Shown: positions 1 through 9,706 of the stretch, one piece after another
Layout: every line of letters starts with the position of its first letter
Position numbering within the stretch: the first letter of the stretch is position 1
Source: Solimonas sp.
GTDB taxonomy: Bacteria; Pseudomonadota; Gammaproteobacteria; Nevskiales; Nevskiaceae
DNA: 64,000 bases
NCBI GenBank assembly: GCA_030149365.1
Contig: JASBRP010000022.1
Location: forward strand, 50,324-114,323
Reading direction: 5' to 3'
Translations under genes and position numbers: made by a program
The notes under the pieces: generated by a model
Database searches by the model: none
What the model saw: the letters and a program-made list of their open reading frames with translations, nothing else
Told to the model about the DNA's origin: nothing

Positions 1-3000
1 CAGGCTGATCTGCGCGGGAACCGTGGGCGGTGCGTCCTGGCGGCGTAGCACGTAGCGCTCCAGGGGGATACCCGGCTCGGCCGTGGCTTCCGCGGCCGCA
101 ATGGTCTGCGTGGCGGCCGTGGGATGACGCTGCTCCAGCCAGGCGATCATCGCGCGCAGGGTCTTGAGCCGCGACAGCTGCTCCTGCATCGCGTCGCGGT
201 CGCTGCCGCTGGCGAGACCCAGGCGCGTGCCGAGCTGGCCGACCACTTCCAGGCGCTTGATCGAGTCGATCGACAGGTCCGCTTCCAGGTCCAGGTCCAG
301 GTCCAGCGCTTCCGCCGGGTAGCCGGTGCCCTGGCTGACGATATCCAGCAGCAGCTGTGACACCGGTGGCGCGGCGGCGGGCACCGCCACCGCGACCTGC
401 ACCTTGCCGCTGCCCTGGTCGATGGAGACCGTGGTGGTGGCCGGCGCCGCGGCCGGCAGCTTGTCGGCCAGCCAGCCCAGCACCGAGCGCAGCGTCTTCT
501 GCGCGGCGAGCTGGTCCAGCAGTTTGTCGGCGTCGGCACCCAGGGCGGCACGCAGCGACAGGCGCTGCGCCAGCTCGCCGACGATCTCCAGGCGCTTGAT
601 GGAGTCGATCGACAGGTCCGCCTCGAGGTCCAGGTCCAGTTCGAGCATGTCGGCCGGGTAGCCGGTGCGCTCGCTGACGATGGCCAGCAGGGCCGGCTGG
701 CTGTCCGGCTTGGCCGGGGCGGCCGGCGCCGTGACCGTGACGGTCACAGCCGGCGCGGCGGCAACGGTGAGAGCCGGCAGCGGGCGCTCGGCCACCCGCG
801 CCGGCGCGGGTGCACCGAAGTAGCCCAGCAGCACGTCGCGCTGGGCGTTGACCAGCTCGCGCATGTTGCCGAGGTAGCCGATCAGGGCCTGCTCGCCGGC
901 GCCGACGGTAGACGCCAGGGCCGGCAAGGCCGGAGCGCTCGCCGCGGCACCGAACTCCAGCACCGGCTCGATGATGAGCTTTGCACCATGCGCGGGTGCA
1001 TGGCCGCGCAGCGGGCGCGCGTGGCCGCCATTGACCAGCCAGGTGGTGGCGGCGAGCTTGCGCGGCTGCGCCAGGTCCAGCGTCTGCGCGCGGCCGGCGT
1101 ACAGCGCCGTGGCATCGAAGCCCGGCAGCTGCAGCGCCAGCTGTGCCAGCGTCTCCAGCAGGCCGGCGAGTCCACGCTCCTCCGGGTCCAGCGCGAGCGC
1201 GCGGTGCGGCTGGTCCTTGAGGATGCGGCCGACCAGGCCGGTCAGCACCTTGCGCGGGCCGATCTCCAGGAACAGGCGCGCGCCGTCCTGATGCATGCGC
1301 TCGATCTCGGCGACGAAGCGCACCGGGCTGACGATGTGGCTGGCCAGGTTCTCGCGGATCGCCCCGGCATCATCGCGATGCGGCTCGGCGTTGCGGTTGG
1401 AGTACACCGGCCACTGCAGCGCACCCACGGCCTGCCCTTGCAGGCTCTCGGCGTAGCGCGCCTCGGCGGCGGCCATCAGCGGCGAGTGGAAGGCGCAGTC
1501 GGTGTCGATGCGCTTGCAGCCGATGTTCTTCTGCGACAGGAAGGCGCAGGCCGCCTCGATCTCCACGGTCGGGCCGGAGATCACGGTCTGCACCGGCGAA
1601 TTCTGGTTGGCCATCACCACACCGGGGAAACCCTCCAGCAGCGGTGCCAGCGCCACGGTATCCAGGCGCACGGCGGCCATGGCGCCGTTGTCATCTCCGC
1701 TGATCGAGGAAACGATGGCCTCGGCACGGGCGCGCGACAGCGCCAGCAGCGTGGCGGCGTCGAAGGCGCCGGCGGTGGCCAGCGCGGCGAGCTCGCCGTA
1801 GCTGTGGCCCGCCGCCATGTCGGGCTGCAGGCCCAGGCCACGCAGCCACTCGAAGGCCGCGAATTCCACCAGGCCCAGCGCCGGTTGCGCACGGCGGGTA
1901 TCGGTCAGCGCCTGCTGCTGGCGGCTGCGCGCCGCCTCGTCGTAGGCGGTGGTCGGATAGATGTAGGGCAGTTCCTCGCGCGCCGCGGCCAGCAGCTCCG
2001 CGGATGGCGGGAAATAGACCAGCAGCTCGCGCAGCATGCCGGTGTACTGGCTGCCCTGGCCGGAGAACAGCAGGGCCAGCTTGCCGGCGGCGAGGTCATC
2101 CGCACGCACGCCGGCCTTGTCGCCGGCCAGCAGCGCGGCGATGCGCTGCGACAGCTCCGCGACATCGGCGGCGACGAAGGCGAACTGCACCGCGCCCTCT
2201 CCTGCCTCCCAGGCCGTGCGGGCCAGGTCGCGCAGCGACAGGGGCGCATCCGAAGCCGCCAGGAAATCGGCCAGGCGCCGCAGCGTGGCCGTGGCTGCGG
2301 CGCGATCGGCACCGCGCAGCACGAACAGCTCCGCCGGCCAGGCAGCGGCGCCGACGCTGCTCTGGTGCGCCGGATAGGCCGACAGCACTGCGTGGAAGTT
2401 GGTGCCGCCGAAGCCGAAAGCGCTGACCGCGCCGCGCGCCGTCGGCGCCTGCGGCAGCCAGGGTGCCGGCTGGCGGTTGAGCTGGAAGGGACTGCTGCCC
2501 GGACGCCAGGCGGCGTTCGGCGTGGTGACCTGCCCGGTGGGCGGCAGCACGCGATGGTGCAGCGCCTTGGCCACCTTGATCATGCCGGCGATGCCGGCGG
2601 CGCACTTGGTGTGGCCGATCTGGCTCTTCACTGAACCCAGCGCCGCCTGGCCCGGCAGCGCGCCGCCGGCGAGGTACACCTCGGTGAGGGTCTTCAGCTC
2701 GGTGCGGTCACCCACCACCGTGCCGGTGCCATGCGCTTCCACCAGGCCGACATCGGCCGGCAGCACACCGGCCTGCCAATAGGTGCGCTCCAGCGCGCGC
2801 TTCTGGCCTTCCTTGCGCGGTGCGGTCAGGCCCAGGCCCTTGCCGTCGCTGGAGCCGGCGATGCCGTCGATCACGGCATAGATGCGGTCACCATCGCGCT
2901 CGGCGTCGGCCAGGCGCTTGAGCACCACCACGCCCACGCCCTCGCCCAGCGCGATGCCGTCGGCCTCGTTGTCGAAGGAGCGGCAGCGGCCCTTGGCCGA

Positions 3001-5664
3001 CAGCGCGCCCACCGAGGAGAACATCAGGAAGTCGGCAATGCCGTTGTGGAAGTCGGCGCCACCGGCCAGCACCACCTCGCTGCTGCCGGCGCGCAGTTCC
3101 TTCACACCCAACTCGATCGCGGTCAGCGAGCTGGCGCAGGCGGAGGTCACGGCGTAATTCACACCGCCCAGGCCCAAGCGGTTGGCGATGCGGCCGGAGA
3201 TGACGTTGACCAGCATACCGGGGAAGGAATCCTCGGTCAGCGAGGGCAGCGCCTCGGCCAGGGCCGGCGGCAGCTCACCGCAGTACTGCGGGAACAGGTT
3301 GCGGAAGGTGTACTGGTTGCCCAGGTCCATGCCGGCCTCGGCACCGAAGATCACCGAGGTCTTCTCGCGGTCGAACCAGCGGCTGTCGTAGCCGGCGTCC
3401 TTCAGGGCCTGGCGCGTCACTTCCAGCGACAGCAGCTGCACCGGCTCGATGGCTGCCAGCGAGGCCGGCGGAATACCGAACTGCAGCGGATCGAACGGCG
3501 TATCGGCGATGAAGCCGCCCCATTTGCTGACACTCTTGTCGGCCGGCGCGTCGGCGCCGCGGTAGTACTGCGCGACGCTCCAGCGATCCGCCGGCACCTC
3601 GCCGACCAGGTCGCGGCCTTCGAGGATGTTGGTCCAGTAGGCTTCCAGGTCCGGCGAGCCCGGGTAGATGCAGGCCATGCCGACGATGGCGACCGGCTCG
3701 GCCTGTGCGGCGCGCGTCAGCGCGGGAGCCTGCACCGTGCCCAGGTACTGCACGGCGCCGCGCGTGACCTGCGCATGCAAGTCTGCGATGGTGGTGACCG
3801 CCTGCTTCATGGCGATGACCTGGCCGATCATGTACATGCCTTCGGCTTCCTGCACCGCGACATCCACCGCGGCGAGGCGGCCGTCGACATAGTCCACGCC
3901 CTTGGTGGCGATGCGCAGGCGGCCCACGGTGAGGCCTTCCAGCGCCTTCCAGGCTTCCTTGGTGTCGACACCCTCGCCCTGCAGCCGTGCCTTCTCGCGC
4001 GCGAACAGGTCCATGAAGCCCGAGGGCAGGCAGCGGATCGCGTGACCCGGTGCGGTCTCGACCAGCGCGGTCTCGCCGCCCTCCAGGGCCTTGCGCTGGA
4101 AACCTTCCAGCACCGCACCATGGGTCACCGCCTCGGCGGTAGCGATGTAGGCGGTGCCCATCAGCACGCCGATCTTGGCCCCACGCGCGGCCAGCGGCGC
4201 GGCGATGGCCGCGACCATCGCGCTGGAACGCTCGTCGTGGATGCCGCCGGCGAACAGGATGTGCAGCTTCTCGGGCTGTTCGACCTGGGCCAGCAGCGCC
4301 AGCGCCTGCTCCCACAGCACGAAGCTGTAGCGCGGGCCCACGTGGCCGCCGCACTCGCGGCCTTCGAACACGAAATGCGTAGCGCCGTCCTTCAGAAAGA
4401 TGTCCAGCAGGCCCGGCGAAGGCACGTGCAGATAGGTGGCGATGCCCATCTCGACAAAGGGCCGCGCCTGCGCCGGACGGCCACCGGCCAGCAGCAGCAC
4501 CGGCGGCCGGATCTGTTTCACCAGCTCCAGTTGCGGATCGAGAATCTCCGGCGCGGCAAAGCCCAGCAAGCCAACGCCCCAGGGACGGTCACCGACCTGG
4601 GCCTTGGTGGCCTCCAGCAGTTCGCGCGAGGGCTGCTCCTTCATCAGCGACAGCGCCAGGAACGGCAGGCCACCCTGCTCCGCCACGGCCGCCGAGAAGG
4701 CCGCCGTGTCGCTGACGCGCGTCATCGGCCCCTGCGCCACCGGGTAGCGCGTGCCGTGCGACCGGGCCCAGGCATTGCCCTCGTCGAGCACACGCAGGGC
4801 CTGCGCCTGGCGCAGTTGCCCGGCAACGCGCTGGCGCAGGGTCTGCACCAGGGTCTCAAGGTTTGGGCATTCATTCAGGATCGGGCGCGACAAGGCCGCG
4901 TCCTGGCCCAGTGCCAGCAGCTCGCCGGCCGCCAGCGCTGCCCGCAACACCGGCGCGTCCATGGCGTCCATCGCAGCGATCTCGCGCGGGCTGCGCGCAT
5001 GCACCTGGTAGCCAGCGGCGGCGCGCACTTCACTGCCGTCCATCGCCAGCAGTTGTGATTTCAGCTCTGCCGGCAGCTTGCTCTCGGGGAAAGCACCGAG
5101 GATCGAATCGATCACCACGCCGAAGGCACCGCCGGCCACGGCACCGGCCGCGGTGTGCAGGCCGATACCGCCCTGGCACCAGACCGGCAGGCCGGCCGCC
5201 TGCGCCAGCGGCACCAGGCGCTGCAGCAGCACGAAGCTGCTCTCGTCGCCCACGCGCCCGCCGGCTTCCTGCCCCTTGGCGATCAGGCCCGCGGCACCGT
5301 CCGCCAGCGCCCGCTCCGCTTCCGCCACCGAGCAGACCTGGACGATCCGCGGAATACCGCGCCAGCCCTCGGGCAGCGACGCGATGCCATCGGTGATCAG
5401 GAAGCGCACAGAGGCCGGCAGGGCCAGGCCTTCTGGAACGGTGGTTTCAGCAATGCGCAGGCCCAGGCCGAGGCTGCGTTCGCCAACGATGGACGCCAGG
5501 ACGTCAGGCCAAAGAGCGGGATCGCGTCCGAGGTCGATCGCCACAGCCGCCTGCTGGCGCCATAGCGCGCGCGCCAGCGCGAGGTCGGGCCGCTCCAGCG
5601 GCGTGATCGCCAGGATGCCGAAAAGCTGCGGGTCGAATGCGGTGAGGGGCTTGTTGTTGGACAT
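1..5664 (-). CDS. PUFA/type I polyketide synthase-like megaenzyme, 3' end off the window
   Basis: One open frame of 1888 codons runs from ATG 5664 to the window edge with no stop, so the C-terminus is missing. Two nitronate-monooxygenase/PfaD-like (FMN enoyl-reductase type) regions come first. The first carries GQEAGGRVG (about residues 131-139) and the second EGRECGGHVG (434-443); only the second keeps the GGH histidine. A ketoacyl synthase starts near 656 with Cys843, His978 and His1018. An acyltransferase follows with GQG at 1202, the GHSYG nucleophile Ser1288 and a CAFH motif ending at His1393, which suggests malonyl-CoA. Two tandem acyl carrier domains have the PUFA-type motif LSIDSIKR (Ser1688 and Ser1801). 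It follows an ABC exporter pair by 40 bp, with AGGA 9 nt before the ATG. The product, a lipid or polyketide, is unknown. The domain assignments are firm; the pathway is inferred. Confidence 0.9.
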   Translation of the reverse strand, partial: MSNNKPLTAFDPQLFGILAITPLERPDLALARALWRQQAAVAIDLGRDPALWPDVLASIVGERSLGLGLRIAETTVPEGLALPASVRFLITDGIASLPEGWRGIPRIVQVCSVAEAERALADGAAGLIAKGQEAGGRVGDESSFVLLQRLVPLAQAAGLPVWCQGGIGLHTAAGAVAGGAFGVVIDSILGAFPESKLPAELKSQLLAMDGSEVRAAAGYQVHARSPREIAAMDAMDAPVLRAALAAGELLALGQDAALSRPILNECPNLETLVQTLRQRVAGQLRQAQALRVLDEGNAWARSHGTRYPVAQGPMTRVSDTAAFSAAVAEQGGLPFLALSLMKEQPSRELLEATKAQVGDRPWGVGLLGFAAPEILDPQLELVKQIRPPVLLLAGGRPAQARPFVEMGIATYLHVPSPGLLDIFLKDGATHFVFEGRECGGHVGPRYSFVLWEQALALLAQVEQPEKLHILFAGGIHDERSSAMVAAIAAPLAARGAKIGVLMGTAYIATAEAVTHGAVLEGFQRKALEGGETALVETAPGHAIRCLPSGFMDLFAREKARLQGEGVDTKEAWKALEGLTVGRLRIATKGVDYVDGRLAAVDVAVQEAEGMYMIGQVIAMKQAVTTIADLHAQVTRGAVQYLGTVQAPALTRAAQAEPVAIVGMACIYPGSPDLEAYWTNILEGRDLVGEVPADRWSVAQYYRGADAPADKSVSKWGGFIADTPFDPLQFGIPPASLAAIEPVQLLSLEVTRQALKDAGYDSRWFDREKTSVIFGAEAGMDLGNQYTFRNLFPQYCGELPPALAEALPSLTEDSFPGMLVNVISGRIANRLGLGGVNYAVTSACASSLTAIELGVKELRAGSSEVVLAGGADFHNGIADFLMFSSVGALSAKGRCRSFDNEADGIALGEGVGVVVLKRLADAERDGDRIYAVIDGIAGSSDGKGLGLTAPRKEGQKRALERTYWQAGVLPADVGLVEAHGTGTVVGDRTELKTLTEVYLAGGALPGQAALGSVKSQIGHTKCAAGIAGMIKVAKALHHRVLPPTGQVTTPNAAWRPGSSPFQLNRQPAPWLPQAPTARGAVSAFGFGGTNFHAVLSAYPAHQSSVGAAAWPAELFVLRGADRAAATATLRRLADFLAASDAPLSLRDLARTAWEAGEGAVQFAFVAADVAELSQRIAALLAGDKAGVRADDLAAGKLALLFSGQGSQYTGMLRELLVYFPPSAELLAAAREELPYIYPTTAYDEAARSRQQQALTDTRRAQPALGLVEFAAFEWLRGLGLQPDMAAGHSYGELAALATAGAFDAATLLALSRARAEAIVSSISGDDNGAMAAVRLDTVALAPLLEGFPGVVMANQNSPVQTVISGPTVEIEAACAFLSQKNIGCKRIDTDCAFHSPLMAAAEARYAESLQGQAVGALQWPVYSNRNAEPHRDDAGAIRENLASHIVSPVRFVAEIERMHQDGARLFLEIGPRKVLTGLVGRILKDQPHRALALDPEERGLAGLLETLAQLALQLPGFDATALYAGRAQTLDLAQPRKLAATTWLVNGGHARPLRGHAPAHGAKLIIEPVLEFGAAASAPALPALASTVGAGEQALIGYLGNMRELVNAQRDVLLGYFGAPAPARVAERPLPALTVAAAPAVTVTVTAPAAPAKPDSQPALLAIVSERTGYPADMLELDLDLEADLSIDSIKRLEIVGELAQRLSLRAALGADADKLLDQLAAQKTLRSVLGWLADKLPAAAPATTTVSIDQGSGKVQVAVAVPAAAPPVSQLLLDIVSQGTGYPAEALDLDLDLEADLSIDSIKRLEVVGQLGTRLGLASGSDRDAMQEQLSRLKTLRAMIAWLEQRHPTAATQTIAAAEATAEPGIPLERYVLRRQDAPPTVPAQISL

Positions 5665-5704
5665 GACGGTCGATCCTGTATCCCTTTGCGGCGGCGCAGC
5701 CGCC

Positions 5705-6715
5705 TCAGTCCTGCGACCAGCGGAAGAAGCCGGCACCGATCGCGAGGAACACCGCGGTCATCGCCACCAGCGCCAGCAGCGGCTGCGCGATGTCGGCCAG
5801 GCTTGCGCCGTCGAGCATCACCGCGCGTGCCGCCTCCAGCATGTGTGTCAGCGGGAAAGCCTGTGCCGCGGCCTGCACGATCGCCGGCGCACCGTCCAGC
5901 GAGAAGAACACGCCGGACAGCACCACCATCGGCCAGGACAGCAAATTCAGCAGGCCGCCGGACAACTCCTCGCTGGAGATGCGCGCCGACACCAGCAGGC
6001 TCATGGCGATCATCGACATGGAGCCCAGCGCAGCCACCAGTAGCAGGTTGAGGTAGCTGCCCTCCATGCGCAGGTGCAGGAACAGGTCGGTCGCCACGTA
6101 CATGCCGGCGGCGATGCCGACGATCAGCAGCAGGCAGGCGATCAGTTGGGCGCTGATGAACTCCACTGCGCGCAAGGGCGTGCCGTTGAGGCGCTTGAGA
6201 TACCCCGACTTGCGATAGCGCACGATGACGTGGCCGATGGCGAACAGCGACGAGAACATGATGTTGAGGCCCAGCAGGCCCGGCACCAGCCAGTCGGCAT
6301 AGCGGGTGGACGCTCCGCTGACTGGCTGGACCTGCGCCCCGGCATCGCTGTTCTTCAGGATCGACTGCAGTAGCCGGCTCTTCTCAGAGTCAGTATTGAT
6401 CCAGTAGCGCAGCGGCTGCGACGACGCATCCAGCAGCAGGTCGATGCGCTGTCGCTGCAGCTTGATCACCGCTTCCTGCTGGTTGGCCTCGCGATGGAAC
6501 TGCGTGGCCTCGGTGCCGAAGAAGGCATGCGTCCGGGCCGTCAGCGGCGCATCGCCAAGCACGCCGACCTTGAAGACCGGCGGCGTATTGCCGGAGAACA
6601 CCACCGCCATGCCCACCACCAGCAGCGGCGCGAACAGCAGGTTCCAGGCCAGCGCGGAGCGGTCGCGGACCACCTCGAGCAGTCGCGCCTGGACCATGGC
6701 CCATAGACGTTTCAT
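5705..6715 (-). CDS. ABC-2 type transporter permease
   Basis: This 336-residue integral membrane protein is the permease of a two-component ABC-2 exporter. It has an N-terminal membrane segment (about residues 23-42), a roughly 120-residue extracytoplasmic region, then five further hydrophobic segments (about 160-330), which is the ABC2_membrane/DrrB-like layout. Its ATG overlaps the stop of the upstream ATPase gene by 4 bp, so the two are translationally coupled, and the synthase gene follows 40 bp downstream. The arrangement suggests export of the synthase product or a lipid precursor. That is inference from context; the substrate cannot be read from the sequence. Confidence 0.88.
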   Translation of the reverse strand: MKRLWAMVQARLLEVVRDRSALAWNLLFAPLLVVGMAVVFSGNTPPVFKVGVLGDAPLTARTHAFFGTEATQFHREANQQEAVIKLQRQRIDLLLDASSQPLRYWINTDSEKSRLLQSILKNSDAGAQVQPVSGASTRYADWLVPGLLGLNIMFSSLFAIGHVIVRYRKSGYLKRLNGTPLRAVEFISAQLIACLLLIVGIAAGMYVATDLFLHLRMEGSYLNLLLVAALGSMSMIAMSLLVSARISSEELSGGLLNLLSWPMVVLSGVFFSLDGAPAIVQAAAQAFPLTHMLEAARAVMLDGASLADIAQPLLALVAMTAVFLAIGAGFFRWSQD

Positions 6716-7593
6716 GCGCGCAGCTCCGTACCGGTGAGTTGCAGGAACAGGTCTTCCAGCGTGCGAGGACGGATCTTCAGCTGCGCCAGCGACAAGCCGG
6801 CCGACAGCAGCGTCTGCACGGTGCCGTTGACGTCGGCGCTCATGATCTCCACGCGATCGGCACGGCGCACCAGCGCCAGCCCCTCGGGCTCACGACCATC
6901 GATCTCGGCGGCCGGCAGTTCCAGCACGCTGTCGTTGAAGTTGTCCGCCAGCAGTTGCTGCGGCGAGCCGCGGGCGATGACATGGCCGTGATCCATGATC
7001 GCGATGTCGTCACAGAGGAGATAGGCCTCCTCCATGTAGTGCGTGGTCAGCACCACGGTCTTGCCACGGGCCTTGATGCCCTGCACTAGCTCCCAGAAAT
7101 TGCGCCGCGCCTGCGGATCGAGCCCGGTGGTCGGCTCGTCGAGAAAGACGATATCGGGATCGTTGACCAGGGCGATGGCCAGCAGCATGCGCTGGCGCTG
7201 GCCACCGGACAGCTTGCGGTGATCGCGGTCCAGGTATTCCTCGAGGCTGCAGGCCTCGATCAGCTGCTGCAGCGGCAACGTTTTCTTGTAGAGCGAGGCG
7301 AAGAACTTGAGGTTCTCGCGCACCGTCAGGAAGTCCTGCAGCGCGGTGTACTGGAACTGGATACCGATGCGCTCACGATATTCGGAGCCGATCGGCTGGC
7401 CACGGAACAGGATCTCGCCCGAGGTCGGGCGCACCAGGCCTTCCAGCATTTCCACCGTGGTGCTCTTGCCCGCGCCATTGGGGCCGAGCAGGCCCAGGCA
7501 TTGGCCTTCCTGCACGTCGAGGCTGACGCCGTCGACGGCCTTGACGCCGGGATAGTGCTTGCGCAGTTCGCGCGCGGAGAGGATGGCAGGCAC
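6712..7593 (-). CDS. ABC transporter ATP-binding protein (DrrA-like)
   Basis: This 293-residue ATPase is the energy-coupling subunit for the permease downstream. Walker A GPNGAGKST lies near residues 37-45, the signature LSGGQRQR near 130, Walker B IVFLDEPTTGLD near 150-161, and the H-loop TTHYMEEA near 185. A C-terminal extension of about 80 residues is typical of the drug/lipid-exporting DrrA/CcmA-type family. The start is GTG at 7593 with GAGAG a few bases upstream. The gene overlaps the permease by 4 bp. It is the first gene of a minus-strand operon of ATPase, permease and synthase. Confidence 0.9.
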   Translation of the reverse strand: MPAILSARELRKHYPGVKAVDGVSLDVQEGQCLGLLGPNGAGKSTTVEMLEGLVRPTSGEILFRGQPIGSEYRERIGIQFQYTALQDFLTVRENLKFFASLYKKTLPLQQLIEACSLEEYLDRDHRKLSGGQRQRMLLAIALVNDPDIVFLDEPTTGLDPQARRNFWELVQGIKARGKTVVLTTHYMEEAYLLCDDIAIMDHGHVIARGSPQQLLADNFNDSVLELPAAEIDGREPEGLALVRRADRVEIMSADVNGTVQTLLSAGLSLAQLKIRPRTLEDLFLQLTGTELRA

Positions 7594-8165
7594 CGGCTAT
7601 CTCTCGGCACCCACAGGGCCCGCTACGACGAGCGCGGCAACTGCAGAATCATGAGATGTATGGCGGCGCCAGGAATAAGCACGGATGATCCTGGAATAAG
7701 GTCGGCCGGCAGAAGATGCATCCGCGCACGGCAATCCCTTCGACAGCCTGTTCCCGCTTGGGCGATATCCGTCCATGAAATTGGAGCAAAATCTTCAAGC
7801 ACATCAAAACCTCAATCGAGAACCCGCGATCTGTTGTCGCGATGCTCTCCGGACCTCTCCTGGTCGCACCTGCATCCCCACTGTGCCGCGAACACTTGTC
7901 AGCTTGTTTACCGCAAGCATTCCTCGCGCCAATTGTCGCGTGCGAGAAGCATTCTCGCTGTAGGTTTTTGGAGCACGGCGATGTACGGCATGGGAAGGAC
8001 GATGAGTGGAGTTAATCCTCGCGCCTGTCGGGCCCGGATCTTTTTCGAGCGCAGGAGCCGCACCAAGGTGGCTGAGCATCCTGCGATGAACGCGTCAGCA
8101 AGCGACATCATGCGTACATCACTGCCGAAATTTGTCAGCCATCGCCGATCGTCACACCTGCGATG

Positions 8166-8187
8166 CACTCCTTATATATAAGGAGTG
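8166..8187. repeat. Perfect 22-bp palindrome
   Basis: The half-site CACTCCTTATA is followed directly by its exact reverse complement TATAAGGAGTG, with no spacer and no mismatch. It is markedly more AT-rich than its surroundings. On both strands the right half reads AAGGAG, a Shine-Dalgarno core, and on the plus strand an ATG follows at 8190. It may be a repressor operator for a dimeric regulator or a cruciform site. No regulator gene is adjacent. Confidence 0.8.
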
Positions 8188-8354
8188 ACATGCGGCTTTC
8201 GCAGCTTGATGCTGATGGCGGTCGCCACCGCATCCGTATCCCTGAAACGCCGCAGGCGTGTAGAAGGGTCATCAATGGAGCTTGAAAACAAGGGCCCGCA
8301 TCCATGACATTTGTCTGGTCCCGACCAGAAAGTCCCACGCACCTGCCCATGAAA

Positions 8355-8385
8355 AAGCCCGCCATGCGCAAGGCATGGCGGGCTT
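8355..8385 (-). terminator. Rho-independent terminator of the lipoprotein gene
   Basis: A perfect 13-bp stem (AAGCCCGCCATGC and its complement) encloses a 5-nt loop. Read on the minus strand it is followed by a run of five T, 17 bp beyond the stop of the lipoprotein gene. Confidence 0.85.
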
Positions 8386-8401
8386 GGGTTACAGCCGAAG
8401 C

Positions 8402-9706
8402 TTACTGCAGGTTCAGCGCCTGGTAGTTGGGCCGCAGCAACACGATCTCGCCTTCGCCTTCAGGAATGGTCGCGGTGCCTGCCGTCGCGTTGATCTCGAC
8501 ATCGCTGAACGACGCGTAGCTGTCATCCTCGGTGTCATGCAGACCTGCACAATCGTTGGTGTCCACGCGGATCGCCGACGTCGCGAAGTTGCCGGCAATG
8601 AAGCTATAGCTGCCGTACTCAAGCCCCGGACCGCCGCAGGGCTCTTCGCCCTCGCCGACTTCGTCATCGCCCACGGGGTCGAGCATCAGGTAGCGGCCAT
8701 CGGCAATGAACAGGAACTGCTGGACGTCAAGACTGCGAGCGCTGTTCTCGCCACGATCCAGCGCCCAGGCTCCGGATAGGCCCGTGCCGTTGGCGACGCG
8801 GGTAAAGGGCAACTGCTCTTCCGCCGCAGGTTCGGTCTCCAGGTCCACCACGCGCACGTTGAGATTGCCGTCATTCAAGCTGAGGTAGATGCGCTCGCTG
8901 CCCTGGATATGGCTCAGGCCCCATTCGCCATTGGTGTCGAGGCCGGCATCGGCGCTGATCTCACCAGTCTGCGGATTCCAGTTGATGCTGCCGCGTTCGA
9001 TGCCGGGCCAGCCGCTGTCATCCTCTTCGCCGAATTCACCCATCAGGTAGTTGCCCTGGTCGTCGAAACGAAAGGCGATCAACTCATCATCGGAAAACTG
9101 GATCAGGTGATACCCGGCCAGGTCCTTGTAGAACTGTGCCTTGAAATGCGCCAGGGCCTGCTCCGGGCTCACCACTTCACCGCCCGCCGCGGTGGATACG
9201 TTGGCGAGCGCGGTGTTGGCCGCGAAGGCCGCCGGATCGGCGGTCAACTCAATCTGTGCGGCGGCCTGCGAGGTCAGCGCGGTACCGGCCGTTGCCGGGA
9301 TCGAGAGGCCGTTGTCGGGATTGCCATCGCTGTCCAGGGACTGCAGCAGGACCAGCAGGTTGGTCACCAACGTCTGGCGCTGGTCATCGGTGAGCTCGTT
9401 GGCGGCGGCCGCGATCTGCAGCGGGGTGATCGTCGTGCTGCTGCCCGTCGCCGTCACCGATCCCAGGGTCAATTGCCCGATCCGGAAGGTGACCGTGTCG
9501 TTTGGGTTGTACTGGAAGCGCCCCTGGGCATCGGTGGTGCCCGTCACGCCGCTGCTGGTGCTGTACTGGATGCCGCCCACCGGCCCGTCCGTCAGCACGC
9601 CCGTCGAACTACCAACCGGCGCAGCTTCACCGCCACCACCACCACAGCCGGCCAATCCGAAAAGCGCCGCAGCGCCGAGCACAGACGAAATCATCAACTT
9701 CTTCAT
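8402..9706 (-). CDS. Predicted secreted lipoprotein, unknown function
   Basis: This is a 434-residue protein with a lipoprotein signal peptide: a basic start (MKKL), a hydrophobic core, lipobox LAGC with Cys21, and a glycine-rich tether. Residues about 36-100 look like a carboxypeptidase-regulatory/Ig-like repeat (GVTGTTDAQGRFQY, a beta-rich segment common in surface lipoproteins). A helical stretch (about 95-190) is followed by a beta-rich, acidic C-terminal half with conserved Gly and Trp. Such proteins sit in the outer membrane or periplasm. It is monocistronic, with its own terminator and about 265 bp of upstream DNA. The function is not recognised, and the lipoprotein call rests on the lipobox alone. 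Confidence 0.8.
   Translation of the reverse strand: MKKLMISSVLGAAALFGLAGCGGGGGEAAPVGSSTGVLTDGPVGGIQYSTSSGVTGTTDAQGRFQYNPNDTVTFRIGQLTLGSVTATGSSTTITPLQIAAAANELTDDQRQTLVTNLLVLLQSLDSDGNPDNGLSIPATAGTALTSQAAAQIELTADPAAFAANTALANVSTAAGGEVVSPEQALAHFKAQFYKDLAGYHLIQFSDDELIAFRFDDQGNYLMGEFGEEDDSGWPGIERGSINWNPQTGEISADAGLDTNGEWGLSHIQGSERIYLSLNDGNLNVRVVDLETEPAAEEQLPFTRVANGTGLSGAWALDRGENSARSLDVQQFLFIADGRYLMLDPVGDDEVGEGEEPCGGPGLEYGSYSFIAGNFATSAIRVDTNDCAGLHDTEDDSYASFSDVEINATAGTATIPEGEGEIVLLRPNYQALNLQ

Larger units (their letters stand above)
7594..8401. other. 0.8 kb gap of lower GC with no convincing gene
   Basis: Reading frames here (for example minus 7908-8168 and 7804-8079) show weak third-position GC bias, no recognisable motifs and poor ribosome binding sites, unlike the surrounding genes. 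The promoter of the exporter/synthase operon must lie near the left end. The right half holds a perfect 22-bp palindrome (8166-8187) and a terminator (8355-8385). A 31-codon frame at 8190-8285 (+) begins 4 nt after AAGGAG, which is half of the palindrome; I cannot tell whether it is translated. The base composition fits a decayed or acquired segment. Confidence 0.5.

Noticed and set aside
988..5058. Two long plus-strand frames (988-2634 and 2731-5058)
   Set aside because: Antisense to the synthase, whose frame is intact across all KS, AT and ACP motifs.
7908..8168. 86-codon minus-strand frame next to the 22-bp palindrome
   Set aside because: Weak codon bias, GTG start with no properly spaced SD, no recognisable domain.
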